Shown: one piece after another, positions 6,935 through 16,358 of the stretch | How the letters are laid out: every line of letters begins with the position of its first letter | Position numbering within the stretch: the stretch's first letter is position 1 | Assembly: GCA_009773005.1 (NCBI GenBank) | Contig: WOUT01000006.1 | Location: 62,001 to 126,000, forward strand | DNA length: 64,000 bases | Direction: 5' to 3' | Source: Chloroflexota bacterium | GTDB taxonomy: Bacteria; Chloroflexota; Anaerolineae; Anaerolineales; Anaerolineaceae | Translations under genes and position numbers: made by a program | Notes under the pieces: generated by a model | Databases searched by the model: none | Told to the model about the DNA's origin: nothing | Seen by the model: the letters and a program-made list of their open reading frames with translations, nothing else

Positions 6935-8989
6935 CTACACAAATTTCTCTCTTATCTTCGCGCTGGCAAAGTCCATCAGGGCCACGACAATGACAATCAT
7001 CGCTACCACAGTACCGGCTTTGTGATATTGGAGGCTGCCAAAGTAGGTGCTCAAAGTGAGCCCAATGCCACCTCCACCAGCAAAACCGATGATCGTCGCC
7101 ATGCGGATATTGATATCCCATTGATAGATCAGAAAGGAAAGAAATGGGAGTACGACCTGTGGAATGATCGCGTACATGATCATTTGCATTTTGTTGGCGC
7201 CGGTTGCATTGACCGCCTCGATCGGACCGAAATCGATATTTTCGATTGCTTCAGAGAATAGTTTGCCAATCAACGCGAAAGAAGTAATCGCCAGCGCCAT
7301 CATTCCCGCGAATGGACCAATACCCACCCAATAGACAAAGATTGCGACGTATAACAATGCTTCAATAGACCGCAAAATATTGAACATTGACCTGGTGATA
7401 TAGAATATCCAGGCAGAAAAGTGACTCTTACCGGTTAAATTCTTCGCAGCGAGGAAGCTGAACGGAATCGCGAGCAAAGCCCCCAATGTTGTCGCCATTA
7501 GCGCTTGCAAAACTGTCGTGATCATCTGCTTCGCAACTATGTTCAACACAGGCTTTGTTAAGTCGATTGAGACAAAATCTCTCAGGAGTCTTCCAAACGT
7601 TGGGCCTGGTGCAAAAAGATTCTGCAAATTGATCTTAGTCACGTTCCAGCAATAGATGAAAGCAGCGCACCCGATGATTATATATATCCAGGTTCGAATC
7701 GTTTGCCATTTCCCGTTGGGCAATGCTTTGGGTTTGTCTTCCAGGATCCGATTACGCCACTTACTGCTAATTGTATCTACCAGAATTATTACAACTGCCA
7801 CTGCCCACAATGCCGCGGCATATTGTTCATAACCTCCCTGCCGGATAGTTTCAAGCACAAAGAAGCCGATACCCCCGCCGGCTACAAAACCGATGACGGT
7901 CGCGGAACGCATGTTGATATCCCATCGTAAAAGTGTATAAGACAAGAATGAAGGGATAACTTGTGGGATTACTGCATAGCGTATTACCTGGAAGAAGTTA
8001 CCGCCAGTGGCTACAATTGCCTCGACCGGGCCTGGATCTATATGTTCGATTTCCTCAGAAAACAACTTGCCCAGGGCGGCGATGGAATGGATTGTTAATG
8101 CAATCACACCGGCAAATGATCCAAGACCGACCCAGACAATAATCAATAATCCCCAAATGACTGTATCTACAGCCCTGACGATATTTAATATTGTCCTGAC
8201 AACGTAATAAACGATCGTCCCACCGTGAATGCGAGACATTATGTTGCGTGCTGCAAGAAAACTTACTGGAATCGCGAGGATTGTGGAGAACAATGTTGCC
8301 ATCACGCCGATGGCGATCGTTTCAACGATTTTCCCGGTTTCAAACCCCTCAATGCGTTCACCCTTCCTGACCCCTGTGAACCAAGAATCCCATTGGGTAG
8401 CCGTGATCGTGCCTTTTCGCCCGAATATGTCCCCCACATTTTCACTAATCCTTACAACATAAGTTGGTTCACCTTGAATTTTCGCCTTTGAATAAGACCA
8501 GAGGCAATCCCAACCGCAAGTTCGATATTCTCCATCCTTGTGAACCTGAAAGAAATCAGGGTTAATCAACCTTGCGGCTATGCTTTTGGCATCATTTAGT
8601 CTGGTAACAAGTCGATCCAGTTTTACATCAGTAACCATCCAGGCCGTTGTATATAGTACAACCGCCGCAAACAGAAAAGCCAAAACAACAGGAGATTTCT
8701 TGTGGACTGATAAAAGGTAAGCATCAAGGACATTCCATAACCACAATAAGAAAATTGGCAACCAAAGCCAGCTTGTTCCCAATTTTCCTATATTAACTTC
8801 GGCGATCTTGTAGGTGTTGTATCCCCAAAAAACGAGACAGGTTAATACTATTGTGATGATAAAAAGGGTGATCCCCCGCCAGGTTCGTTTAAGTAACATT
8901 TGCCCTGAACCGGGGAAAAGTAGAGTAATCAAGGGTGCAATAATGGTGAGACTCTTCCCGGTTTTATTTTGATTCAAATTAAGTTTCAT
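6935..8989 (-). CDS. phnE: Phosphonate-type ABC permease, two PhnE domains fused
   Basis: A 684-residue membrane protein holding two complete PhnE-like permease units. Each has the cytoplasmic coupling motif with the same spacing: LFSEEIEHIDPGPVEAIVAT in the first half (about residues 310-330) and LFSEAIENIDFGPIEAVNAT in the second (about 600-620). Each motif is followed by an IPQV...WDIN(M/I)R(S/M)AT(V/I)IGF stretch and a GGGGIG-type end. A usual PhnE is about 260-290 residues, so this is a tandem fusion that would supply both half-transporters in one chain. The N-terminal 200 residues add further TM segments and a soluble loop. It is the last gene of phnDCE, 28 bases after phnC. Confidence 0.9.
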   Translation of the reverse strand: MKLNLNQNKTGKSLTIIAPLITLLFPGSGQMLLKRTWRGITLFIITIVLTCLVFWGYNTYKIAEVNIGKLGTSWLWLPIFLLWLWNVLDAYLLSVHKKSPVVLAFLFAAVVLYTTAWMVTDVKLDRLVTRLNDAKSIAARLINPDFFQVHKDGEYRTCGWDCLWSYSKAKIQGEPTYVVRISENVGDIFGRKGTITATQWDSWFTGVRKGERIEGFETGKIVETIAIGVMATLFSTILAIPVSFLAARNIMSRIHGGTIVYYVVRTILNIVRAVDTVIWGLLIIVWVGLGSFAGVIALTIHSIAALGKLFSEEIEHIDPGPVEAIVATGGNFFQVIRYAVIPQVIPSFLSYTLLRWDINMRSATVIGFVAGGGIGFFVLETIRQGGYEQYAAALWAVAVVIILVDTISSKWRNRILEDKPKALPNGKWQTIRTWIYIIIGCAAFIYCWNVTKINLQNLFAPGPTFGRLLRDFVSIDLTKPVLNIVAKQMITTVLQALMATTLGALLAIPFSFLAAKNLTGKSHFSAWIFYITRSMFNILRSIEALLYVAIFVYWVGIGPFAGMMALAITSFALIGKLFSEAIENIDFGPIEAVNATGANKMQMIMYAIIPQVVLPFLSFLIYQWDINIRMATIIGFAGGGGIGLTLSTYFGSLQYHKAGTVVAMIVIVVALMDFASAKIREKFV

Positions 8990-9017
8990 ACAGGCTTCTC
9001 ATCACCTTCAGGGCAGT

Positions 9018-9776
9018 TTATACGACTTCAATCCGTTCCGCTTCTTTCCCATAGATCTCTTTGAATTGTTTGTTATCGATTTCGCTTGGAAGCCCTTCAA
9101 AAACAACTTTTCCGTCTTTTAAAGCGATTGCCCTTGTTGCGTAACGATGAACCAGGTCGAGAAAATGCAAACTACACAAAACGGTTATTCCCCCTTCCTT
9201 ATTCAATTGTTCGAGATACTTTAAAATGGAGTGGGCCAACACTGGGTCAAGAGAAGCGACCGGTTCATCAGCCAGGATAATCTTCGGTTCCTGCATAAGC
9301 GCGCGGGCAATTCCTACCCGCTGCTGCTGCCCACCAGAAAGTGAGTCTGCGCGCACATAGGTTTTATCTTCAAGATCTACCATATTCAGGTTTTTTCTTG
9401 CGCGTTCACGATCTTCACGAGAAAAGATGTGGAAGAGACTTGGAAGTGTTTCCACATACCCCAACCTGCCGGATAACACATTTGTGATGACTGAAGATCT
9501 TTTCACCAGATTAAACTGCTGAAAGACCATGCCGATTTGCCTTCGGATCATTCGGATGTCCTTGCCAGACGCCGCGGTAATATCAACATCATTCCAGATG
9601 ATCTTTCCGGATGTGGGTTCGATGAGCCGGTTGATACATCTCAACAAGGTGGATTTGCCTGAACCGCTAAGACCAATTACAGCCAGGAACTCACCATCAT
9701 CAACTTGAAAACTTACGCCATTTAAAGCTTGTGTTCCGTTCGGGTATGTCTTAAACAGATTTTCAACTTTTAGCAT
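9018..9776 (-). CDS. phnC: Phosphonate-type ABC transporter ATPase
   Basis: A 252-residue ABC ATPase of the PhnC type. It has Walker A GLSGSGKST (about residues 35-43), a Q-loop near VFQQFNLV, signature LSGGQQQRVGIARAL, Walker B IILADEPVASLD and a switch His in CSLHFLD. It energises the double permease encoded next to it. It sits between phnD, from which a strong hairpin separates it, and phnE. Substrates of this class include phosphonates, phosphite and organophosphates. No C-P lyase gene is in the window. Confidence 0.92.
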   Translation of the reverse strand: MLKVENLFKTYPNGTQALNGVSFQVDDGEFLAVIGLSGSGKSTLLRCINRLIEPTSGKIIWNDVDITAASGKDIRMIRRQIGMVFQQFNLVKRSSVITNVLSGRLGYVETLPSLFHIFSREDRERARKNLNMVDLEDKTYVRADSLSGGQQQRVGIARALMQEPKIILADEPVASLDPVLAHSILKYLEQLNKEGGITVLCSLHFLDLVHRYATRAIALKDGKVVFEGLPSEIDNKQFKEIYGKEAERIEVV

Positions 9777-9873
9777 GGGATTTCAACCTGTTTGGTTTAT
9801 TAACAGAGAAAAACTCTGTTTGGAATTTTATTTTACAAGATATATGGATCAGGGTAACTGGAATTAATCTCAT

Positions 9874-9905
9874 AAAACTGGCAGACCAATTGGTCTGCCA
9901 GTTTT
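9874..9905 (-). terminator. Perfect 32-base palindrome between phnD and phnC
   Basis: AAAACTGGCAGACCAA is followed directly by its exact complement, giving a stem of up to 16 bp that ends in TTTT on the minus strand. It stands 12 bases after phnD. It probably works as a partial terminator or 3'-end stabiliser, giving more binding protein than ATPase and permease. Confidence 0.75.
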
Positions 9906-9917
9906 GCATTTTAGATT

Positions 9918-11021
9918 CTACTTTACGAGTTCGGCGGGGTCTACTCCAGCGGCTATCAACACATCGAGGAAAGGTTTATAGTAATTTTCATCGACCTCGA
10001 GGTATCCATTGATGGAGTAAAGACTCTTGAGAAGATACTTGCCACCTGGTTCTTCGGTCATCGAGAGTAAGCCTTTGATGATCGCGTCTTTGAACGCCGG
10101 GTCAAATCCAGGGATGAACTGGACGCCATCATTGGGGATTCGTTCAGTAACTAAAAAGGCTTTAACTTTCTCAGAGATATCAGGGAAATCTGCAGCGAGA
10201 TTCGCGGGAGAGTCTGTCATCACATCGATAAAGGTAATGCCTGCATCGCAATCACCCTTGTAAACGGCAATCGCAACGTTTGGATGAGATCCAGCCATCT
10301 GATACGACGCCAAATCTACGTCGGGGTCAACGCCGGCTGCTTTCATGAGAATGTTGGGGATTACATAGCCTGAAGTAGAGTTGGGCTCAACAAAGCAGAA
10401 GGTTTTACCCTTAAGATCTGCAAGTGTTGTAATGCCAGAATCAACCCTGGCAATGAATTGACCTTTGTAGAATGGCTGCATTGTTCCAGCAAGATCTTTG
10501 TCCGGATCAACTTCGTTGGTTGAGTATTTGCGGACATTGACGAGTGACGGACCTAGACCATATTTTGCCTTGGCAAGCAATGCCGAAAAAGTGTTTAAGA
10601 AACCAACCTGGGCTTTTCCTGCCCCCATTGCTTCGATTGAGGCGCCAAATGAAGTCCCCACTTCGATCTGGTAGGATAGACCGGTCATCTTGTTCAAGCA
10701 GTCGGCAATGCCCTGCCCAGCTTTGGTAATCTTGCCGGTATCACCAGAAGGAACAAAAGCGATCACAATTGGTTTCTCAGGTGAACCCAACTCACCCGCT
10801 TTTACCAGCGGGGGATTCTCCATTAAATTACACACAGGATCGGGTGGCGGTGTAGGCGTGGGGGATATGGGAGTTGGCGCTTCAGTGGGAACCACTGTCG
10901 GCGCTACTGTTACAACGGGTGCCTCAGTAACAATCGGGGCGGCTGTGGGTGTAGCGCAAGCGCTCAACGCCAGGGTGGTGATTGCTAATACTGAAAACAA
11001 TACAACCGAAAATTTTTTCAC
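9918..11021 (-). CDS. phnD: Phosphonate-type ABC transporter binding lipoprotein
   Basis: A 367-residue PhnD-type solute-binding protein with a GTG start behind AGGAGG. The signal peptide ends in a lipobox (LALSAC, Cys near residue 22). A Thr/Pro/Ala/Val-rich tether of about 40 residues follows, as is typical of Chloroflexota lipoproteins. The binding domain starts at KPIVIAFVPSGDTGK and has the family's GLSYQIEVGTSFGASIEAM and GKTFCFVEPNSTSGYVIP motifs, the latter lining the phosphonate pocket in PhnD/PtxB. It is the first gene of the phnDCE operon. The ligand could be a phosphonate, phosphite or another phosphorus compound. Confidence 0.9.
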   Translation of the reverse strand: MKKFSVVLFSVLAITTLALSACATPTAAPIVTEAPVVTVAPTVVPTEAPTPISPTPTPPPDPVCNLMENPPLVKAGELGSPEKPIVIAFVPSGDTGKITKAGQGIADCLNKMTGLSYQIEVGTSFGASIEAMGAGKAQVGFLNTFSALLAKAKYGLGPSLVNVRKYSTNEVDPDKDLAGTMQPFYKGQFIARVDSGITTLADLKGKTFCFVEPNSTSGYVIPNILMKAAGVDPDVDLASYQMAGSHPNVAIAVYKGDCDAGITFIDVMTDSPANLAADFPDISEKVKAFLVTERIPNDGVQFIPGFDPAFKDAIIKGLLSMTEEPGGKYLLKSLYSINGYLEVDENYYKPFLDVLIAAGVDPAELVK

Positions 11022-11084
11022 TTCTCTCCTCCTAAAAGGTTGAAAATAAATTGATTTTTCGTCATTTCTTCGTAACGCCTTTTT

Positions 11085-11113
11085 ATAATATAGCTATCCA
11101 TATAGAAAAGCAA
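11085..11113 (-). promoter_or_regulatory. Candidate phnD promoter
   Basis: The minus strand reads TTGCTT, a 17-base spacer, then TATTAT, about 65 bases upstream of the phnD start. Direct repeats lie 5 bases upstream of the -35 box. Confidence 0.5.
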
Positions 11114-11117
11114 GGTA

Positions 11118-11141
11118 AATTCCAAGTTTAATTCCAAGTTT
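11118..11141 (-). repeat. Tandem 12-base repeats upstream of phnD (Pho-box-like)
   Basis: AATTCCAAGTTT occurs twice in a row on the plus strand. On the minus strand this gives TTAAAC elements 12 bases apart, with TTTAAT and TTTACC continuing the phase on either side. PhoP-type regulators bind TTAACA-like repeats spaced about one helical turn apart upstream of the -35 box, so this may be a phosphate-response operator. Confidence 0.45.
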
Positions 11142-11184
11142 AATCTTATTAAATGTTTAATTTTTGAATTTCTTGGTACGGATC

Positions 11185-12045
11185 TTAAGCTTCGCTGTAC
11201 CCGCAGAGCGCGATCGCCCGCGGACCTGTATGCACTCCCAGCACTGGTGAGACGATCCCGATGATTAATTCAACGGGCTTGAATTCTGCAATGATTTTAT
11301 CTGCAAGGGCTTGTGCTTCTTCGGGTGCATTATTATGTAATACTGCAATTCGCATTGGCCTGGAAGTATCCAATTTTTTAAAGAAACCGGAATACAATGA
11401 TTCCAATGCTCTGGCACGGGTGCGGGAGATATCAATCGGCTCTACTAACCCGGATTGGTGATTAACGCGAATCTGCGGTTTGACTTTTAAAACACCGTTC
11501 AAAAACTTGGCCGCTCCTGCAATTCGTCCGCCTTTAAATAGATATTCCATTGTATCGAGGACGATGTGGTAATGCGACTGCGTTCTAACAGCCTCCGCGG
11601 CTGCAATTATTCCGCTCAAATCCGCCCCGGCTTCACGGGCGCGAGCACAGGCAAGCAGCTGCCAGCCCAGACTCATCGAATTCGATCTGGAATCAATAAT
11701 GTGCACCGGAATATTAAAGTTTTGAGCAGCCGAACGGGCAGACTCCATCGTTCCGCTCATGGCGCTGCTGATTGTGATTACAACGATCCCTTCAGCGCCT
11801 TCTTTTTTTACTTTCTCAAATGCTTTAAGGAAATCCCCCGGCGACGGCTGTGAAGTTGTAGGGTGGTCAGGATCAACCGCCAAACGCTTATAAAAATCTT
11901 CTGCCTGCAGATCCACTCCATCCAAATAGGGTTGACCTCCCCATACAATGGTTAACGGGACAACCGTAATAGCATACTGGACCCGCAATGCCTGCGGCAA
12001 GTCATTGGTACTGTCAGTAATCAGGGCGATCTTGTGTTTTTGCAC
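11185..12045 (-). CDS. DegV family fatty-acid-binding protein
   Basis: A 286-residue DegV protein with a GTG start behind AGGAGG. It opens with the family pattern IALITDSTNDLP and continues with VVPLTI, TTSQPSPGDF, ITISSAMSGT and IDSRSNSMSLG. The C-terminal domain has IGIVSPVLGVHTGPRAIALC, which binds the fatty-acid carboxylate end region. DegV proteins (FakB-like) present fatty acids to a FakA kinase; no fakA is in the window. The gene is separated from phnD by a promoter region and has its own candidate promoter. Confidence 0.9.
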   Translation of the reverse strand: MQKHKIALITDSTNDLPQALRVQYAITVVPLTIVWGGQPYLDGVDLQAEDFYKRLAVDPDHPTTSQPSPGDFLKAFEKVKKEGAEGIVVITISSAMSGTMESARSAAQNFNIPVHIIDSRSNSMSLGWQLLACARAREAGADLSGIIAAAEAVRTQSHYHIVLDTMEYLFKGGRIAGAAKFLNGVLKVKPQIRVNHQSGLVEPIDISRTRARALESLYSGFFKKLDTSRPMRIAVLHNNAPEEAQALADKIIAEFKPVELIIGIVSPVLGVHTGPRAIALCGYSEA

Positions 12046-12134
12046 TAACTCACCTCCTGGGACAGATCAGAATAAAAAAAATCGGAAAACGATTTAACGC
12101 TATGCGGGTCAAGGTAAAATAGTTGTTTCTCCAT

Positions 12135-12163
12135 ATTATAGCTTGTGCTATTTTCCTTCGCAA
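12135..12163 (-). promoter_or_regulatory. Candidate degV promoter
   Basis: The minus strand reads TTGCGA, a 17-base spacer, then a perfect TATAAT, about 90 bases before the degV start. It lies in the divergent gap before the plus-strand diguanylate cyclase gene. Confidence 0.55.
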
Positions 12164-12299
12164 CCAGGTCGAATCGCAACGGAAAGTTATTAAACTCAAA
12201 AAACATATGAGAATTTTTCTTTTTATTTATGCAACCTTAATGAAGAAATCAAGCGGTCAGTGGTAAGATATAACAAACAGCGAATAACAATTCTGACAT

Positions 12300-15200
12300 A
12301 TGAACGATCCGAAGCACACCGAATCTATACAAAAATCACCTCGACCGGGAAATTCTAGAAGAAGGTTTATTCGAGTTGTCTCCATACTGGTTTTTGCTGG
12401 ATTACTTCTCACCGGCTGCCAAAAAATATTATTTCCAATTCCAGAAACGGGTTTGAAAACCATCACCGTGGTGATGGACAATAATTATCCTCCGTTCACC
12501 TTTCTGGATGCCAATGGGAATTTGCAAGGCATTTTAATCGACCAGTGGCGGTTGTGGGAGCAAAAAACCGGTATTGCAGTTGAACTTACCGGGTCGGATT
12601 GGTCTGAAGCCTTGAGGCGCATGGAAGCGGGTGAGTTTGACGTCATTGACACGATCTTTTTTAATGAATCCCGCGCGAAGATCTATGATTTTTCGAAGCC
12701 TTACATAACTATTGACGTTCCAATCTTTTTTATCAATGAAATTTCCGGAATCACTGATGCTGAATCTCTGAAAGGCTTCCCGGTTGCAGTAAAGGCTGGT
12801 GATGCGGTAATTGATTATCTAAATGGCAAGGGCGTAGAAAACCTGCTCGAATATGAGAGCTATGAAGCCATCATTAAAGCGGTAGTTAAGCGCGAAGTCA
12901 TCGTTTTTGCCATTGACAAACCTCCGGCAGACTATTTCTTATATCAGTACAGTCTCCAAAATCAATTCAACTTTACAGAACCGCTTTACAGCGGACAGTT
13001 TCATCGTGCCGTCCTGAAGGGGAACTCTGACCTGCTTGCAATGGTTGAAAATGGTTTTGCCCAAATTTCAAAAGGTGAATACGTAGCCATTGACCGAAAG
13101 TGGTATGGGACCCCAGCGTTCAATGATAAAAACTTGTTTTACGTCGGAATAATAAGTGCAAGCGCATTAACTGTATTCCTGGTCCTGATCTTGTGGAACC
13201 ACAGTCTGCGGGTAAGCGTTAAGAGAAAAACAAAAGTGATACAAGAAAGCGAGCAAAAGTTTCGACAAATTTTTGAGACCGCAAGGATCGGAATTTCAAT
13301 TGCGAACGAAAAAGGTCAATTTCTCACAGGTAACCCTGCAATTTTCCACATCCTTGGATACACGCCTGACGAATACTCGCGCCTCTCTATCGAAGCAATT
13401 TCGCACCCTGACGATACTGAGAAAAATGTTTTACTCAATAATGAAATGTGGACCGGCCAACGTGACTCTTTCACGCTGGAGAAACGTACCATTCATAAGG
13501 ATGGGCATTATGTTTGGGGTAAAGTTACCAGTTCGATTGTGAGAGACGCCGAAGGCATGCCGCTCTTTTCTATCGGCATGTTTGAAGACATCACAGAACA
13601 AAAAATATCAGAAAAAGTGCAAGATGCGATTTTTAAGGTCTCGCAAGCCACAATCTCATCTGCAACTCTTGATGAACTTTATTTTTTAATTCACAAGGTA
13701 TTAAGTGATTTAATGCCGGTTGAGAATTTCTACATTGCGTTGCATGATCCAAATGACAACCTATTACATTTTCCATTCTTCAGAGACAAATATGAGAAAA
13801 ACGCCGATCCAATAGAACCTGGTCGCAGTCTCACGGATTACGTGCTCCGCACGGGACGACCGTTGCTGGCAACCCAGGCTGTCTTTGAGCGTCTTCTCGA
13901 ATCGGGAGAGGTTGAACTGATCGGCGCAAAACCGGTCGACTGGTTGGGTGTTCCCTTGAAGGTAAACGAACAGGTCATTGGTGTAATGGCAACTCAAAGT
14001 TATTCTCCAGAGATCCATTTCAATGAGAAGGATGCTGAACTTCTGGCTTTTGTTTCAACCCAAGTCGCCCAGGCAATCGAACGAAAGCGCACAGAAGAAG
14101 CTTTAAGTAAATCTGAAGCAGATATGCGCGCGTTATTTGCCGCCATGACTGACATCATATTGGTATTCGATAGATATGGGCGATACATTAGTATTCTTGG
14201 GACAAATACCGACCTTCTTTATAAGCCTCACGATGAATTGATCGGAAAAACCCTTCATGAAGTGCTGGAAAAGAATGAAGCCGATGTTTTTCTCGCGCAC
14301 ATCACCTCCGCATTAACTTCGCGAAAAAATGTAACCTTTGAGTATTCTCTTCCAATTGAAGGAAAAACATTTTGGTTCGCTGCTTCACTCTCACCGGTCA
14401 CAGAAGACACTGTGATCTGGGTGGCGCATGAAATCACCAGGCGGAAACAGGCAGAGGAAGCTCAGCGTGTTAGCGAAGCCCGTTTTCGCGAATTGTTCGA
14501 AGATTCTCCCGTCTCGCTCTGGGAGGAAGATTTCTCCGGTGTAAAGCGGTTTTTGGATGATGTGAAGAAAAGAGGAGTGACCGACATTAAGGCATATTTT
14601 GAGAGTCACCCTAAAGAATTGGCAAAATGCGCATCTAAGATCAAAGTTTTGGACGTAAATAAGGCGGCTCTAAAACTTGTTCATGCTAAAACAAAGAACG
14701 AGCTTATTGGAAAAATAAGTCAAGTTTTAGGCGGAAATTCGCAAAATGATCTCATCCAGGAATTTGTAAATATTGCTGCAGGAATGACTGAGTTTGAATG
14801 GGAAGGAATCAATAACACTTTTGACGGCGAATCAATCATTGTAAGCATGCATTGGTCCACAGCGCTTGGCTACGAAAACTCGTTGTCAAAAGTGATCGTT
14901 TCCTTAATCGATATTACCAAAAGCAAACAGGCGGAAGCAGCATTGTTTGCAAGCGAAGAACAATATCGAAATTTAGTTGACAATTTGGGTGAAGGTATTG
15001 CTGTTGTGGATGTTAATGAATGCTTTACGTTTTCAAACCCGAGTGCGCATGAAATATTTGGCGTGTCACCGGGCGCACTGGTTGGTTGTAATATTAATAA
15101 ATTCCTTGATAACCATAATCAAAGGCTTGTAAAACAGCAAACTCAAAAAAGGAAGAAGGGGGAGCATGGTGTCTACGAGCTCGAAATCATCCGCCCGGAT

Positions 15201-16358
15201 GGTGAGCGCCGAATTATACAGATATCCGCCCGACCTCAGGTTGACAACGAAAGGGGCTTTATCGGCACATTTGCAATATTCCATGACATAACAGTGCAAA
15301 AAAAATCAGTGGAACAACTGCACTTCCGGTCCCGTTTTGATGAGCTTCTCACACAAATTTCCACCCGATTCATCAACTTTGCAAACATTGAGATTGACGC
15401 TGAAATCAATACAGCCTTAAGACTTATCGGACAATTAGAAAACGTTGACCGCAGTTATTTGTTACAGATAGATACAAATAATAAGACTATGACCAATACC
15501 CACGAGTGGTGTGAGATCGGAATCGATCCTCAAATTAATTCAATTCAAAATCAACCAATCTCTGCAATGCCCTGGTTTTTTGACCGAATCGTTGATGAAC
15601 CTGTGATCATAAACCGCGTTGCTGACCTTCCGGAAGAAGCTCTCCTCGAGAAAAAGATATTTGAATCACAAGATATTCAATCTCTGGCGGTCTTTCCGAT
15701 GCAAGTCAATCAACTGTTGATCGGATTTGTTGGATTTGATACAGTTCTCTCTGAACGCAAATGGGAAAAAGACAGTACCACAATGATGCAGCAATTTACC
15801 AACATCCTGAGTAACGCGCTTGAACGGTCAAGGCTGATAAGGATTTTGGAAGACCGCGCGATTCGCGATGAATTGACAGGCGTCTTGAACCGCAGAGGGT
15901 TCTCGGAATTCGCCAAAATAGAGCTAAGCCGGGCTCATCGTTATGATCGCCCTGTTGGCATGCTCCTTTTTGACATGGATCATCTAAAACAAATTAATGA
16001 CACATTTGGGCACTCCGCTGGAGATCTTGCCTTGCAAGAAATCGTTAAATGCTGCCTTTCAAATATCCGCGAGATCGATTCACTCGGAAGATGGGGGGGC
16101 GATGAATTTGTTGTACTGCTGCCTGAGAGCGATCAAAGTTCAACAAATTGTGTCGCAGAGAGGCTGCTGACAAGCATTGCAAATCATTCATTTGTTATAG
16201 AGGGCAACCCGGTTAAACTATCTGTCAGTATCGGAATGGCTGTTGATGATAAAACAAAATTGACACTTGATGAGTTATTCCGTAATGCTGATTCTGCGCT
16301 TTATGCCGCAAAACAGGCTGGAAGAAACTGCATCCGCTGCGTTCCAAAAGCAAAATAA
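12300..16358 (+). CDS. SBP3-PAS-GAF-PAS-PAS-PAS-GAF diguanylate cyclase
   Basis: A 1352-residue sensor that should make cyclic di-GMP. It has a basic N-terminus and a hydrophobic signal (about 22-40) ending in a lipobox-like LTGC. A family-3 solute-binding domain follows (about 55-275, NNYPPFTF...). A TM helix spans about 281-301, then come PAS (about 319-440), GAF (440-600), PAS (607-715), PAS-like (727-875), PAS (887-1000), GAF (1007-1170) and GGDEF (about 1185-1350). The active-site GGDEF is intact (RWGGDEFVVL). An RxxD inhibitory site (REID) stands five residues before it, so product feedback is likely. The binding domain implies control by a small extracellular solute, perhaps an amino acid. 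No clear ribosome site precedes the ATG, and the gene stands alone. Confidence 0.88.
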   Translation: MNDPKHTESIQKSPRPGNSRRRFIRVVSILVFAGLLLTGCQKILFPIPETGLKTITVVMDNNYPPFTFLDANGNLQGILIDQWRLWEQKTGIAVELTGSDWSEALRRMEAGEFDVIDTIFFNESRAKIYDFSKPYITIDVPIFFINEISGITDAESLKGFPVAVKAGDAVIDYLNGKGVENLLEYESYEAIIKAVVKREVIVFAIDKPPADYFLYQYSLQNQFNFTEPLYSGQFHRAVLKGNSDLLAMVENGFAQISKGEYVAIDRKWYGTPAFNDKNLFYVGIISASALTVFLVLILWNHSLRVSVKRKTKVIQESEQKFRQIFETARIGISIANEKGQFLTGNPAIFHILGYTPDEYSRLSIEAISHPDDTEKNVLLNNEMWTGQRDSFTLEKRTIHKDGHYVWGKVTSSIVRDAEGMPLFSIGMFEDITEQKISEKVQDAIFKVSQATISSATLDELYFLIHKVLSDLMPVENFYIALHDPNDNLLHFPFFRDKYEKNADPIEPGRSLTDYVLRTGRPLLATQAVFERLLESGEVELIGAKPVDWLGVPLKVNEQVIGVMATQSYSPEIHFNEKDAELLAFVSTQVAQAIERKRTEEALSKSEADMRALFAAMTDIILVFDRYGRYISILGTNTDLLYKPHDELIGKTLHEVLEKNEADVFLAHITSALTSRKNVTFEYSLPIEGKTFWFAASLSPVTEDTVIWVAHEITRRKQAEEAQRVSEARFRELFEDSPVSLWEEDFSGVKRFLDDVKKRGVTDIKAYFESHPKELAKCASKIKVLDVNKAALKLVHAKTKNELIGKISQVLGGNSQNDLIQEFVNIAAGMTEFEWEGINNTFDGESIIVSMHWSTALGYENSLSKVIVSLIDITKSKQAEAALFASEEQYRNLVDNLGEGIAVVDVNECFTFSNPSAHEIFGVSPGALVGCNINKFLDNHNQRLVKQQTQKRKKGEHGVYELEIIRPDGERRIIQISARPQVDNERGFIGTFAIFHDITVQKKSVEQLHFRSRFDELLTQISTRFINFANIEIDAEINTALRLIGQLENVDRSYLLQIDTNNKTMTNTHEWCEIGIDPQINSIQNQPISAMPWFFDRIVDEPVIINRVADLPEEALLEKKIFESQDIQSLAVFPMQVNQLLIGFVGFDTVLSERKWEKDSTTMMQQFTNILSNALERSRLIRILEDRAIRDELTGVLNRRGFSEFAKIELSRAHRYDRPVGMLLFDMDHLKQINDTFGHSAGDLALQEIVKCCLSNIREIDSLGRWGGDEFVVLLPESDQSSTNCVAERLLTSIANHSFVIEGNPVKLSVSIGMAVDDKTKLTLDELFRNADSALYAAKQAGRNCIRCVPKAK

